In this document: one piece after another, positions 8,416 to 16,066 of the stretch
Layout: every line of letters begins with the position of its first letter
Position numbering within the stretch: the first letter of the stretch is position 1
DNA from: Bacteroidaceae bacterium
GTDB lineage: Bacteria > Bacteroidota > Bacteroidia > Bacteroidales > Muribaculaceae
Direction: 5' to 3'
Assembly: GCA_021768245.1 (NCBI GenBank)
Contig: JAETNO010000010.1
Coordinates: 1 to 64,000 of the forward strand
DNA length: 64,000 bases
Translations under genes and position numbers: made by a program
The notes under the pieces: generated by a model
Seen by the model: only the letters and a program-made list of their open reading frames with translations
What the model was told of the DNA's origin: nothing
The model's database searches: none

Positions 8416-9801
8416 CTACTTTAGGCGTGAGGCACGAGTAAGACGGTCTTCTTTTATGTAGCGGCTGAGTGAGGCTTCGGTGGTGTGACCCGTGGCTGCA
8501 CAGATTACATCTCGGTCATTACCTCGTAGTCGCATATTGGTGGCGAATGAGCGGCGCCCAGTGTGACAGCTCACCATCTGCCAGCGTTGGTATATGTCGG
8601 TTTTGCGACCGGCTCTGCCATTGCCTACGTCGGCGGTGTATGCCTTGGTAACATATCCAGCTAACGTACTTTCAGGATTTGCCTCATATACAGCTTTCAT
8701 TATTTCTTTCAGCGCATCATTGAACTTCTGGTTGCTGATTACACGTGGCATCGCCTTTCCGTCATCGTATAGGTCGAAGATTGCTTGAGTTTCGGGCAAA
8801 ATTTTTACCACTGATACCTTATCTGTCTTTTTTGCTTTATATTGGATATATCGTTCTCCATCCTCTGTTACATGAATGGAGTTGTAATTGAGTTGTTCGA
8901 GGTCAGAGTGTCTGGCTCCTGTCCAGCACATCAATATGAACTGATTGCGCACGGTTCTGAGGTGTTCGGTTGGCAACTCTTGTTTTGCTATCAGATCAAT
9001 CTCACTTTCGAGCAGAGCGATACTTTCCGACTCCTCTTTCAGCTTTTCACATCTAAGGAAATCTTCTGCCATACATTGTATGCGCATCGGTTGGTCGCGG
9101 ATAACGGTCTTGATTACCTTGATATGGTCGCCGATAGTATTGAGTTTCAATCCCTCTCCATAGGCAAAGGATAGATAATCGGAATAAAACGACTTATTGA
9201 GTTCGTCAAACCGAATATCGGTGATATGATTCTTCTTCATAAAGTCGCGGATATAACGGCGAAGATGCTTGTAGTGCTGTATCGTTTTCAGTCCAATTGG
9301 TTTGCCGTGCCATGTTCGAGCCGGGGCAGCATCAATAAAGACATCAAGAGCCACAATGAAGGATTCTTCACGCTGTCGGAGCATCGCTTCAAGTTCTTCT
9401 TTTTTGCGCCGCTGTTCAGCCTCACGTTGAGCTTTCTTACGCTCTTGCGCTTCTTCCCGTGCTTTCCGTTGTGCCTCCTGAAACTCGCGTTGCTCTTTAT
9501 GGGCGAATTCATCTATCGCTTTATCAAGTTTCGTTCTCGAACCTTTAGGATCATTGATTATAGTATCAATCAGAGCCGACATTTCATCAAGCTTGTCGCA
9601 GAGTTCCTTCCCTGGACCGGCACGAAATGTATTCCACCGTCCGGGAGTGGAAATGGCGTCATTCCAAGTCTTGATGTCAACTTCAATTCGAGAGTTGAGC
9701 ATAAGATTGGAGTTGAAGCCAACGCGACGGGTATAAAGAGGCGCAACGCCGGTTTTCTTGGTGGTTCGCAGTACGAATTTAGTATATGCTGATTTAGCCA
9801 T
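8416..9801 (-). CDS. Tyrosine recombinase of the mobilizable element
   Basis: This 461-residue integrase has the complete tyrosine recombinase set: R297 (CWTGARHSDL), the beta-strand Lys region near 322-325, H413-x-x-R416 (SCHTGRRSFATNM), H439 (TGHTTEASL) and nucleophile Y448 (SRYIK). ATG at 9801 (MAKSAYTKF) is the natural start; an upstream in-frame start at 9879 adds unlike residues. An unusual highly charged helix, about residues 101-147, lies between the arm-binding and core-binding parts. With the relaxase at the other end it defines an integrative mobilizable element carrying the defence genes between them. Confidence 0.92.
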   Translation of the reverse strand: MAKSAYTKFVLRTTKKTGVAPLYTRRVGFNSNLMLNSRIEVDIKTWNDAISTPGRWNTFRAGPGKELCDKLDEMSALIDTIINDPKGSRTKLDKAIDEFAHKEQREFQEAQRKAREEAQERKKAQREAEQRRKKEELEAMLRQREESFIVALDVFIDAAPARTWHGKPIGLKTIQHYKHLRRYIRDFMKKNHITDIRFDELNKSFYSDYLSFAYGEGLKLNTIGDHIKVIKTVIRDQPMRIQCMAEDFLRCEKLKEESESIALLESEIDLIAKQELPTEHLRTVRNQFILMCWTGARHSDLEQLNYNSIHVTEDGERYIQYKAKKTDKVSVVKILPETQAIFDLYDDGKAMPRVISNQKFNDALKEIMKAVYEANPESTLAGYVTKAYTADVGNGRAGRKTDIYQRWQMVSCHTGRRSFATNMRLRGNDRDVICAATGHTTEASLSRYIKEDRLTRASRLK

Positions 9802-10289
9802 ATTCGATAAGTGTTTATCTAATAACGGCAAAGGTATATGATATAGTTCAAAAGTTGATACAAAGTTGATACAAATCAAAGCGACATTATGCTGCTTTTT
9901 GCGACTTTCTAAAATTGTTAAAATATATAACTATCTAATATTAGCACACTTGCAAAATCGAAGTTTCATTAAATATCACAAAAGTTGCCCTTCCAAGGCA
10001 ACTTTTCAAGACTCCAATCTTCTGAGAAATCAGTTGGTTGGAGTTTTGATTTTGTATTTTGCGACACAGGACATCCGTTGACACGAATGGTCTACAAAAC
10101 TCGAGGATGTGACGGGGGAATCTGAGCATTTGGTTTGTGTGTTGGGGATATGGACGATGTGGAATCCTTTGACCGGGAAATATATCATTAGGCATATGAA
10201 TCAATATATTAAAGATGCAAAAATTAGAATCTTCGGAAAACTTTCATATCTTTGCAAAATTAGTTTTAAAAGCCATTTACAATAATCAG
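9802..10289. other. Intergenic region at the edge of the mobilizable element
   Basis: No convincing gene is seen. It holds tandem 11-bp repeats of AAAGTTGATAC (9851-9875) just upstream of the integrase start, which may be recombinase arm sites. There is a perfect 10-bp hairpin AAAAGTTGCC/GGCAACTTTT (9980-10006) and a nested hairpin ACTCCAA/TTGGAGT (10011-10044). The element's right end and attachment core probably lie here, but the matching left end is outside the window. Confidence 0.5.
10247..10254 (+). promoter_or_regulatory. -7 box of the AraC-type regulator
   Basis: TATCTTTG lies 36 bases before ATG 10290. It falls inside the longer open frame that could start at 10215, which supports the downstream start codon. 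Confidence 0.65.
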
Positions 10290-11312
10290 ATGGAATATAT
10301 CGGCATTAGTTACGTATTTGGGCTCGCCACCATGTTCTTCGGCATGATGGCGATATTCTTCTGGAGACGCGGCGAGCTGCTCTACCGTCTTGTGGCTTTG
10401 CTTACCGGCACCATATCAATTGAGTGTGTCAAGGATTTCATCATAGTGAATATGGGGTTATATGCCGACAGCCGGGTGTGGGATACCATGACTGCAATCG
10501 ACATGATTGCTGTCCCGATGTATGCTTTTGTGCTCACCGAACTTGTGCGCCCCGGCTCTCTCACCGTAAAAAGCATGATTGTTCAGGAACTGCCGTTCGT
10601 AATTCTGCCAATTCTTTACATTACGCTCGGCATATCCTGGATATTCTATATTGAAGTGGGATATGCCGCTGTCTACGGCACTGGCGTCCTCGTGTGGACC
10701 GCCGTCAACATCCCGAGATACAACCGCCATCTCAAAGAATTGTACTCTTACACTGAAAACGTTAACCTTAACTGGCTTAAGGTGATTCTTTACACATTCT
10801 ATGCTATTTTGGGAGTATGGATTTTTGACTGCATTGTGATTCACCTCGACATGGAATGTTTCTATTTGCTTTGCAATCTCGTTATGTGGATGGTGATTTC
10901 ATATTTTCTATACCGTCATGAATCTGTCATTGAGGAATTGTCGGACTGGAAACCGGAATCAATTGTCCAGACTGCAGATTACAACACCATTGCAGTCAAA
11001 ATAAATCAGTTATTTACTATCGACAAAATCTATCTCAAACCCAACCTCAAATTATCGGACATAGCGACAGCTGTTGGCTCAAACCGCACCTATGTTAGCA
11101 ACTTCTTCAACCGGGAAGGCTCCGGCAACTTTTATGAATATGTCAACAACCACCGCATATCACATGCATGCCACCTGCTTTCCGACTCAAATCTACCAAT
11201 TCAGGAGGTTGCTCAGGAATCGGGGTTCAGCAGTCCGTCAGTCTTCTCAAGGGTTTTCTCAAAATACAAGGGCTGTTCGCCGACGGAATTCAGGAGATGT
11301 TCGACTCATTAG
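10290..11312 (+). CDS. Membrane-anchored AraC-family transcriptional regulator
   Basis: This 340-residue protein has about six or seven hydrophobic segments in residues 1-220 (for example ISYVFGLATMFFGMMAIFFW) and a C-terminal AraC-type double helix-turn-helix from about residue 240. The second HTH is clear in PIQEVAQESGFSSPSVFSRV followed by FSKYKGCSPTEFR. Membrane sensor plus AraC output is common in Bacteroidales. ATG at 10290 is chosen because the promoter box lies at 10247-10254. It is monocistronic here. It may sense an envelope signal, but its targets cannot be read. Confidence 0.88.
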   Translation: MEYIGISYVFGLATMFFGMMAIFFWRRGELLYRLVALLTGTISIECVKDFIIVNMGLYADSRVWDTMTAIDMIAVPMYAFVLTELVRPGSLTVKSMIVQELPFVILPILYITLGISWIFYIEVGYAAVYGTGVLVWTAVNIPRYNRHLKELYSYTENVNLNWLKVILYTFYAILGVWIFDCIVIHLDMECFYLLCNLVMWMVISYFLYRHESVIEELSDWKPESIVQTADYNTIAVKINQLFTIDKIYLKPNLKLSDIATAVGSNRTYVSNFFNREGSGNFYEYVNNHRISHACHLLSDSNLPIQEVAQESGFSSPSVFSRVFSKYKGCSPTEFRRCSTH

Positions 11313-11512
11313 CTATATAATGGCATATATCAGCATTTTTACGCATTGCAAACAATATTTTTACGTATAGTAAAGCGTAAAGAAGTCTATTTCTTACCCA
11401 AGGTAAAGAGAGCAATGGTTATTCATCCTAATTTTGGAGCCTTATCAATCATCAAAAGCTGGGAATCAAAAGCCTCCTTCTGGAAACCGAAAACGCACCG
11501 CGCCGATGCCTG

Positions 11513-12334
11513 GTGTGCTTTATTTTACTCGCTTGTTGCATAGCTGTCGCAATATGGGATGGCGGCGGGAGCAATCTTAAAACAGACGGACCTATTATAT
11601 GCCTCGAAAGAAAGGCAACGCTGAGACAACGCTTCGACCTCGACACCATATGCACTACGCTTGCAGCAGGCGACAGTGTGCGTGTGCTTGGCGTTGACCG
11701 TTCGTCGTTCGGCCAAAAGTGGCTTGTCGAAACTCATAAAGGCGACATCGGCTGGATTGACGCTTCAGACCTAAGCGGAATCAGTCAGATTGTGACCGAC
11801 GATGCCGACAAAGGTGACACCGTGAGTGTAAAAGCCAAGTGGCTTGGCTCGTTCATCCACCGATATATTTACTCTAACAGTAAGGGTGAGGAAAAAGAAC
11901 GTTCGACCGATGGCTTCATACCCGTGTTTGACGGCTGGGAAGACTATGAGTACAACCGCGACGGATATGCCGGAGTTTGCTCGGTGGAGAAATTCGAGAA
12001 GGCAGTCATTGGGAAAAGCCTCGACGAGGTCAATGACAGGTTTGGTTCGCCAGTGTTGCAGCGTATCACTCCAAATGGCATAGAGGCCCAATATTCCTGG
12101 AAAATCTTTGAGCCCTCGACCGGACGGATGCTGCGACCTGATGTAAGCTTCTCTCCCGACTCCGTGGCATCTGCCGTGAGTTTTGTCGCTCCCACAAGCC
12201 GGGCAGCGTTCTGGCTCAGGCACATGCCTTTGGCATCGACTATCATCGACTGGCCCGTGACATCGCTTATGATCCGCGGTTCTCGCTACAACATCTATGT
12301 TGACGCCATGCCCTCGACAGGGATAAGATACTGA
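11513..12334 (+). CDS. Exported SH3-like domain protein, start uncertain
   Basis: The 273-residue protein begins with a hydrophobic stretch (FILLACCIAVAIW) that looks like a signal anchor. A bacterial SH3-like region follows at about residues 30-90 (ATLRQRFDLDTICTTLAAGD, then KWLVETHKGDIGWIDASDL). The rest is unfamiliar. The start is uncertain: GTG at 11513 is the best in-frame candidate, since the frame is open upstream to about 11430 with no ATG. It overlaps the next gene by one base (TGATG). It is the first gene of a five-gene host operon that ends at 15034. Confidence 0.65.
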   Translation: MCFILLACCIAVAIWDGGGSNLKTDGPIICLERKATLRQRFDLDTICTTLAAGDSVRVLGVDRSSFGQKWLVETHKGDIGWIDASDLSGISQIVTDDADKGDTVSVKAKWLGSFIHRYIYSNSKGEEKERSTDGFIPVFDGWEDYEYNRDGYAGVCSVEKFEKAVIGKSLDEVNDRFGSPVLQRITPNGIEAQYSWKIFEPSTGRMLRPDVSFSPDSVASAVSFVAPTSRAAFWLRHMPLASTIIDWPVTSLMIRGSRYNIYVDAMPSTGIRY

Positions 12335-13044
12335 TGATTTGCGGAGCGGTAGTTGCATTAATATGCTATTTCTTTTGGATGTTTTTCACACCCCAACTAC
12401 CAGTTCTTCTTATGGGATGGCTCATGAAATTCCCACCGGTATTTGCTTTCCTAAGTGACAAGATGCTGAGATTGCTGATGTTTGGAGTGACAGTTGTGTC
12501 GGTCTATGTCTGGAGCGTGATGATGATGGCATGGGGTATGTTTCCCTTCTGGAGCGTGTTGATAATCATTTTCGGTTGGTACGGCTTCACCCTCGCCGCC
12601 AGTCCGCTGTGCCAGTACCCCCACATCCGCTGTCCCAAATGCCATCATCTATACAGTATCAAGTTTGACCATGAGGATTTCGAGTATTCAGAGATACAGA
12701 AAGGCAAGGATATTGTGCGTGGCAAGCTCCTGGGCGAACGCACCGAAAGCTGGAGGGCCTGGACTCAAGTGACTACCACGACAAAATGGAGCTCCGGTAG
12801 AACCACCACCGAAACCCACCGCGAGGATGTCCACACCCAAGCCCAGGACTACCGCACATACGAATATATCAAGTATGACGTCACTTATCGTCTCGACCAT
12901 TATCGCCAGTATCACAAATGCGATAAATGCGGATTCACCGAGGAGACCACTTCAGTAGTCTCTACAGAACTTGACCGTCAAGAAACAGGACGCTACGCCC
13001 AGGAGACAGCCCACGGCTCCGACTATCGCTTACGTTACTCATAA
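12334..13044 (+). CDS. Membrane protein with cytoplasmic zinc ribbon
   Basis: I do not recognise this 236-residue protein. It has about three hydrophobic segments in residues 1-90. Paired cysteines then suggest a split zinc ribbon: CPKC near residue 100 and CDKCGF near residue 197. Between them is a Thr/Arg-rich region (TQVTTTTKWSSGRTTTETH). The start overlaps the previous stop by one base, so it is translationally coupled. A role with the SH3-like protein is suggested only by the operon. Confidence 0.7.
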   Translation: MICGAVVALICYFFWMFFTPQLPVLLMGWLMKFPPVFAFLSDKMLRLLMFGVTVVSVYVWSVMMMAWGMFPFWSVLIIIFGWYGFTLAASPLCQYPHIRCPKCHHLYSIKFDHEDFEYSEIQKGKDIVRGKLLGERTESWRAWTQVTTTTKWSSGRTTTETHREDVHTQAQDYRTYEYIKYDVTYRLDHYRQYHKCDKCGFTEETTSVVSTELDRQETGRYAQETAHGSDYRLRYS

Positions 13045-13048
13045 CAAT

Positions 13049-13612
13049 ATGGAAAAGATTATACGTTATCTTGGAAATTCATTCGCGCTGATGGTGGAGA
13101 ACGCCAACGCAGGCGAAAACTGGCGCAATATCGGCCTTGGGCGCATAGCCTTCGATATGATGGGTAAACTGCCTGACCAGATGCCGGGAGAATTTGAAAC
13201 GCAGGAAGAAAAAGGAGGCATCTTGAGCATGATGCTTGATCAGATGGACGAATTCCTTTCGCCACGACTCTGCATTGCCGTGCGTAACGAAATAAAGCGT
13301 CTTAACCCCGGCGATGAAGAAAATGCCCGTAAGCTTGCCGCACTCCAAGACTACATTGACCCGGCAATGACCATGGAGACATTCTGCAAAAAATATCGTA
13401 GGCACCTTCTCTTTGACCCGGTTGAGCGAACTGAAGGCTTTGAGGAAATAATCGCAGAAGTCGAAGCCGAGTGCGCAAAGCGCCTTGCAGGTCACCCGCG
13501 CGGTATGGGATTCTGCTTTGCCTACTGGCACGAGCGCCGTGACATCCTCATGAGTCGCGGCATCAACTGGAATTCGCCTGCCGTTATGAATCCAGGAGTA
13601 TTATTTGACTGA
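13049..13612 (+). CDS. Hypothetical protein of the five-gene host operon
   Basis: I do not recognise this 187-residue soluble protein (MEKIIRYLGNSFALMVENAN). It is acidic, largely helical, and lacks signal or membrane segments. It starts 4 bases after the zinc-ribbon gene stop. An in-frame upstream start at 12971 would overlap the previous gene by 74 bases and is less likely. The next gene starts one base after its stop. Confidence 0.7.
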   Translation: MEKIIRYLGNSFALMVENANAGENWRNIGLGRIAFDMMGKLPDQMPGEFETQEEKGGILSMMLDQMDEFLSPRLCIAVRNEIKRLNPGDEENARKLAALQDYIDPAMTMETFCKKYRRHLLFDPVERTEGFEEIIAEVEAECAKRLAGHPRGMGFCFAYWHERRDILMSRGINWNSPAVMNPGVLFD

Positions 13613-13613
13613 T

Positions 13614-14384
13614 ATGGAAGACACAATAAAAACCGGGCTGCTGCCAACAGTCCTCGACATCGATGTGCACCACTATGTGCGCGACCAAAGTGCCGGAGTC
13701 AATCACGATAACCACTACAGCTTTGACAGGAGCGAATTAAAACTCGGGATACTCCTGGACCTGACGCTGGACTCCTGTGGCAAAATCGCTGTAGACTCCA
13801 TGACTGACACAACTGTAACAATCGCCTATGCCAACTCCGTGCGCACCCTTGCACTTGGCGACGAGTGGAAGATAGGCCCTTTTCTGGTCTACAATCCCTA
13901 CGTAAGCAGTGACGAAGCCACCATCACCATCCGCTATCACAAGTTGACTGTCCGGGAACAGATGTCGGAACTCCTCGACCGAATTCTAAAAATCCATGAG
14001 AAGGCCCTTCATCCATTGATTCCCTCAACTACAGATGATGAGCAGCGAGTTCTCAATCTCTTAGACATCGGGATTGAGGAAGGAAATGTCGGACTATATC
14101 CACTGAAAGCACTCCTTTCGGCATGCAATAATTGGTACACATGCCGCATCTTACGCCACGGCCTGTTTGAGTCAGTACTAGAGAAAGGGGCCCTCGCGCC
14201 CGACGATGCCGAAGGATGGGAGTGGCTGAGGGTCGCTGCCGAGACCAACGACCCGTCAGAATTTATGACCGACATGGACCGGTATTACGACTTACTGGCC
14301 TCTGCCGCCGAAAACGGCAATACCGACGCCCTTGACATTATGAACGAAATATGGCCACCTGAACAAATCATTGAAGAAGACTGA
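13614..14384 (+). CDS. Hypothetical protein of the five-gene host operon
   Basis: I do not recognise this 256-residue protein. The N-terminal half (to about residue 120) looks beta-rich. The C-terminal half is helical and may be repeat-like (DDEQRVLNLLDIGIEEGNVG; YYDLLASAAENGNTDALDIM), reminiscent of SEL1/ankyrin-like helical repeats, though weak. ATG at 13614 lies one base after the previous stop; a TTG at 13605 is a less likely alternative. It is soluble, with no signal peptide. Confidence 0.7.
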   Translation: MEDTIKTGLLPTVLDIDVHHYVRDQSAGVNHDNHYSFDRSELKLGILLDLTLDSCGKIAVDSMTDTTVTIAYANSVRTLALGDEWKIGPFLVYNPYVSSDEATITIRYHKLTVREQMSELLDRILKIHEKALHPLIPSTTDDEQRVLNLLDIGIEEGNVGLYPLKALLSACNNWYTCRILRHGLFESVLEKGALAPDDAEGWEWLRVAAETNDPSEFMTDMDRYYDLLASAAENGNTDALDIMNEIWPPEQIIEED

Positions 14385-14386
14385 CC

Positions 14387-15034
14387 ATGAACCCTATACA
14401 CCTCATACTCCATACGCCATATGAAAAATTGACCTCCGGCTCCTCGCGATTCTGGGGCAATCCGGATTTGCCAAATGGCGTCCCTTATCCTATGTATATA
14501 GACGATGAAGGGGACGAATATCCCTATTTCTTCGTCTGCCAGATAAATCTGGAGCAACTTCATCTTTTTGCTCCAGGAAATCCATTGCCCAGGAAAGGAC
14601 TTTTGTCTTTTTTCGCCCAAATTGACCATTATCTTGGCTATATGGCTGCAAGTTATGGCATTGCGGGATTCATAAGCAATCCTGAATGTGTGAAGGTGCT
14701 GTATTTTCCTTCTACCGACGGCATGGAAGAGGTTGTCCTACTCGATGACGAAGGCCAACCCACCTCTCCCGATGAACTGGAAATCAGATTTACCCGTCAC
14801 GCCGAACCGTTGAGCGCCGAACACGAGCTTTTTGCCGAACCCGACCATCGTCCGTGGGAAACATGGGATGCACCGTTTGAAGATTGGATTATCTTGCTCC
14901 AGATTGACTCGTTCGAAGGCAAGGATTTCATCCTCAACTTCATGGATTTCGGTGTGCTCGACTTCCTAATCTCACCCAAGGCATTGAAAGAGGCCGACTT
15001 TTCGGATGTAAGGGCAATAGTTCTGTCTACTTAA
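14387..15034 (+). CDS. DUF1963 (YwqG-like) family protein
   Basis: This 215-residue protein resembles the DUF1963/YwqG family: SSRFWGNPDLPNGVPYP, then FFVCQINLEQL and PLPRKGLLSFFAQID, the usual order of conserved stretches. The molecular function of the family is unknown. It begins 2 bases after the previous stop and is last in the five-gene operon, followed by the strong terminator at 15081-15114. It is the last host gene before the prophage. Confidence 0.8.
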   Translation: MNPIHLILHTPYEKLTSGSSRFWGNPDLPNGVPYPMYIDDEGDEYPYFFVCQINLEQLHLFAPGNPLPRKGLLSFFAQIDHYLGYMAASYGIAGFISNPECVKVLYFPSTDGMEEVVLLDDEGQPTSPDELEIRFTRHAEPLSAEHELFAEPDHRPWETWDAPFEDWIILLQIDSFEGKDFILNFMDFGVLDFLISPKALKEADFSDVRAIVLST

Positions 15035-15080
15035 TATATCCACGACCAACAGTGAGCCCATTGACAGCAACCCTGTTATA

Positions 15081-15114
15081 AACAGAAAACCCGCATCCGT
15101 GCGGGTTTTCTGTT
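15081..15114. terminator. Bidirectional terminator at the left prophage junction
   Basis: A perfect 15-bp stem with loop TCCG (AACAGAAAACCCGCA pairing with TGCGGGTTTTCTGTT) ends the DUF1963 operon. Read on the minus strand it has the right place and T-rich tail to be the original tRNA-Cys terminator before phage insertion. Confidence 0.85.
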
Positions 15115-15132
15115 GAGGTTCCTAGCAGAATC
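15113..15132. repeat. attL core (copy of the tRNA-Cys 3' end)
   Basis: TTGAGGTTCCTAGCAGAATC is identical to 60734-60753, which includes the last 16 bases of tRNA-Cys. It marks the left end of the prophage; the inserted DNA begins just after it. Confidence 0.93.
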
Positions 15133-15179
15133 TGACTTCCATGCCCCGTCAGTAATTTAATTATGAATTGTATCAACTT

Positions 15180-15190
15180 TTGTACCGACC
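15180..15190 (+). repeat. Putative integrase arm site at attL
   Basis: TTGTACCGACC matches 9 of 11 bases of the two TTGTGCCGACA copies near attR (60590-60600, 60634-60644). It lies 48 bases inside the attL core in the same orientation, as expected for an arm-type site. Confidence 0.55.
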
Positions 15191-15195
15191 TTTTA

Positions 15196-15504
15196 TTATT
15201 TCTTCACCTTACGATCGCTCATTAGTATCTCGATAGTACGTTCTTTTTCCTTCAGGAGTTCTTTCAGGTGAGATATTTCGCGACGCAATTCTTCGGTTGC
15301 TTCTCCCCCGTCGAATCCATCGAAGAAGATACCAGCTGAAACACCTAACTCCTTTGCTATCAACTCTATTGTTATGGAATTGGTAGTGCCGCGTCGGATT
15401 GCGCTCTGTATGCTGCTTTCATTGCGGCCAATTTTTTGCGCGAGTTCGCGAATCGTCATTTTCTTGCGCTCACACAAATCTCTAATTAATATTAAGTTAG
15501 CCAT
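15196..15504 (-). CDS. XRE-type phage repressor candidate
   Basis: This 102-residue protein has an N-terminal XRE helix-turn-helix (MTIRELAQKIGRNESSIQSA, then IELIAKELGVSAG) and a C-terminal heptad-rich helix (LRREISHLKELLKEKERTIE) likely to dimerise. It is the only minus-strand gene at the left end and is divergent from a small cro-like gene, the usual immunity layout. It lacks a peptidase domain, so RecA-stimulated self-cleavage is not expected. That leaves antirepressor or RNA-based control open as induction routes. Confidence 0.75.
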   Translation of the reverse strand: MANLILIRDLCERKKMTIRELAQKIGRNESSIQSAIRRGTTNSITIELIAKELGVSAGIFFDGFDGGEATEELRREISHLKELLKEKERTIEILMSDRKVKK

Positions 15505-15515
15505 TAAATTTATAT

Positions 15516-15573
15516 TGTTAACATTTTTTATGAGTGATTTAATTACCGAATAGTCATTTCAATGCTATATTTG
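15516..15573. promoter_or_regulatory. Divergent repressor/cro control region
   Basis: The plus-strand -7 box TATATTTG lies at 15566-15573, 36 bases before ATG 15610. A palindrome TGTTAACA lies at 15516-15523 near the repressor start. I cannot define operators further. Confidence 0.5.
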
Positions 15574-15609
15574 CATTATAAAATTACAATCAATTTTTGA
15601 ATTTAGCAA

Positions 15610-15870
15610 ATGGAAACAGAAATTAGACCACTCACACCAAACGAAATTTTACGCGATTGGCTTGATTCTTTACCACGCAAGGACTATAACAAGACGAAGC
15701 ACATTTTGGTTGACGCTTGCCTTGTGCCATTGCACACGGTCAACAACTGGGTTTATGGAAACTGTTCCATACGTCCGGCCTCGCAAAGAGACATCAACCG
15801 CGTGAGCCTTCAGGTGTCAGGAAAAGAAATATTCACAATTACCAAACCGGAGGGCGAGTCGAAGGCGTAA
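15610..15870 (+). CDS. Small cro-like or early regulatory protein
   Basis: This 86-residue protein is divergent from the repressor and is the first rightward gene. A helical region with PLHTVNNWVYGNCSIRPASQ looks like a degenerate helix-turn-helix recognition segment followed by a wing, seen in small phage regulators of Bacteroides phages. The position supports a Cro-like role. No other domain is visible. Confidence 0.6.
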   Translation: METEIRPLTPNEILRDWLDSLPRKDYNKTKHILVDACLVPLHTVNNWVYGNCSIRPASQRDINRVSLQVSGKEIFTITKPEGESKA

Positions 15871-15913
15871 GCGACCGACCTCCGGGGAGGTAATCAATAT
15901 TAATCCGTCCAAT

Positions 15914-16066
15914 ATGAATGACAACGTTTTAGCCGTCCTTCCCGCGACCACTGATTCTCGGCAATTTTGCGGAAAAATAACCAGCTCGACCGATTTTCAG
16001 AAAATCGGGGGGGTAAAAACTACTATCAATTTTTGTAATTATGTGATTTGTGATATGTCATGGTGA
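15914..16066 (+). CDS. Possible 50-residue early protein overlapping the primase start
   Basis: An ATG-initiated frame (MNDNVLAVLPATTDSRQFCG) runs to a TGA that overlaps the primase-helicase ATG at 16060, so translation could be coupled. The spacing and overlap are gene-like, but I see no homologous family. The sequence also holds two hairpins (ACCTCC/GGAGGT near 15880-15895 and CCGATTTT/AAAATCGG near 15990-16010) that could explain conservation otherwise. Confidence 0.35.
   Translation: MNDNVLAVLPATTDSRQFCGKITSSTDFQKIGGVKTTINFCNYVICDMSW

Noticed and set aside
9941..10204. 87-codon minus-strand frame upstream of the AraC gene
   Set aside because: It spans the hairpins at 9980-10044 and shows no recognisable or compositionally convincing protein.
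9802..10289. Attachment site of the mobilizable element
   Set aside because: Likely present here, but the partner end is outside the window, so no core can be assigned.
11346..11543. 65-codon frame before the SH3-like gene as a separate gene
   Set aside because: It overlaps the start of the SH3-like gene in another frame and has no motif; it may only reflect uncertainty about the true start of that gene.
9849..15182. CAAAAGTTGATACA at 9849-9862 and its complement at 15169-15182 as a shared recombinase site
   Set aside because: A 14-base AT-rich match between two places in 64 kb can arise by chance, and the two integrases are unrelated in detail.
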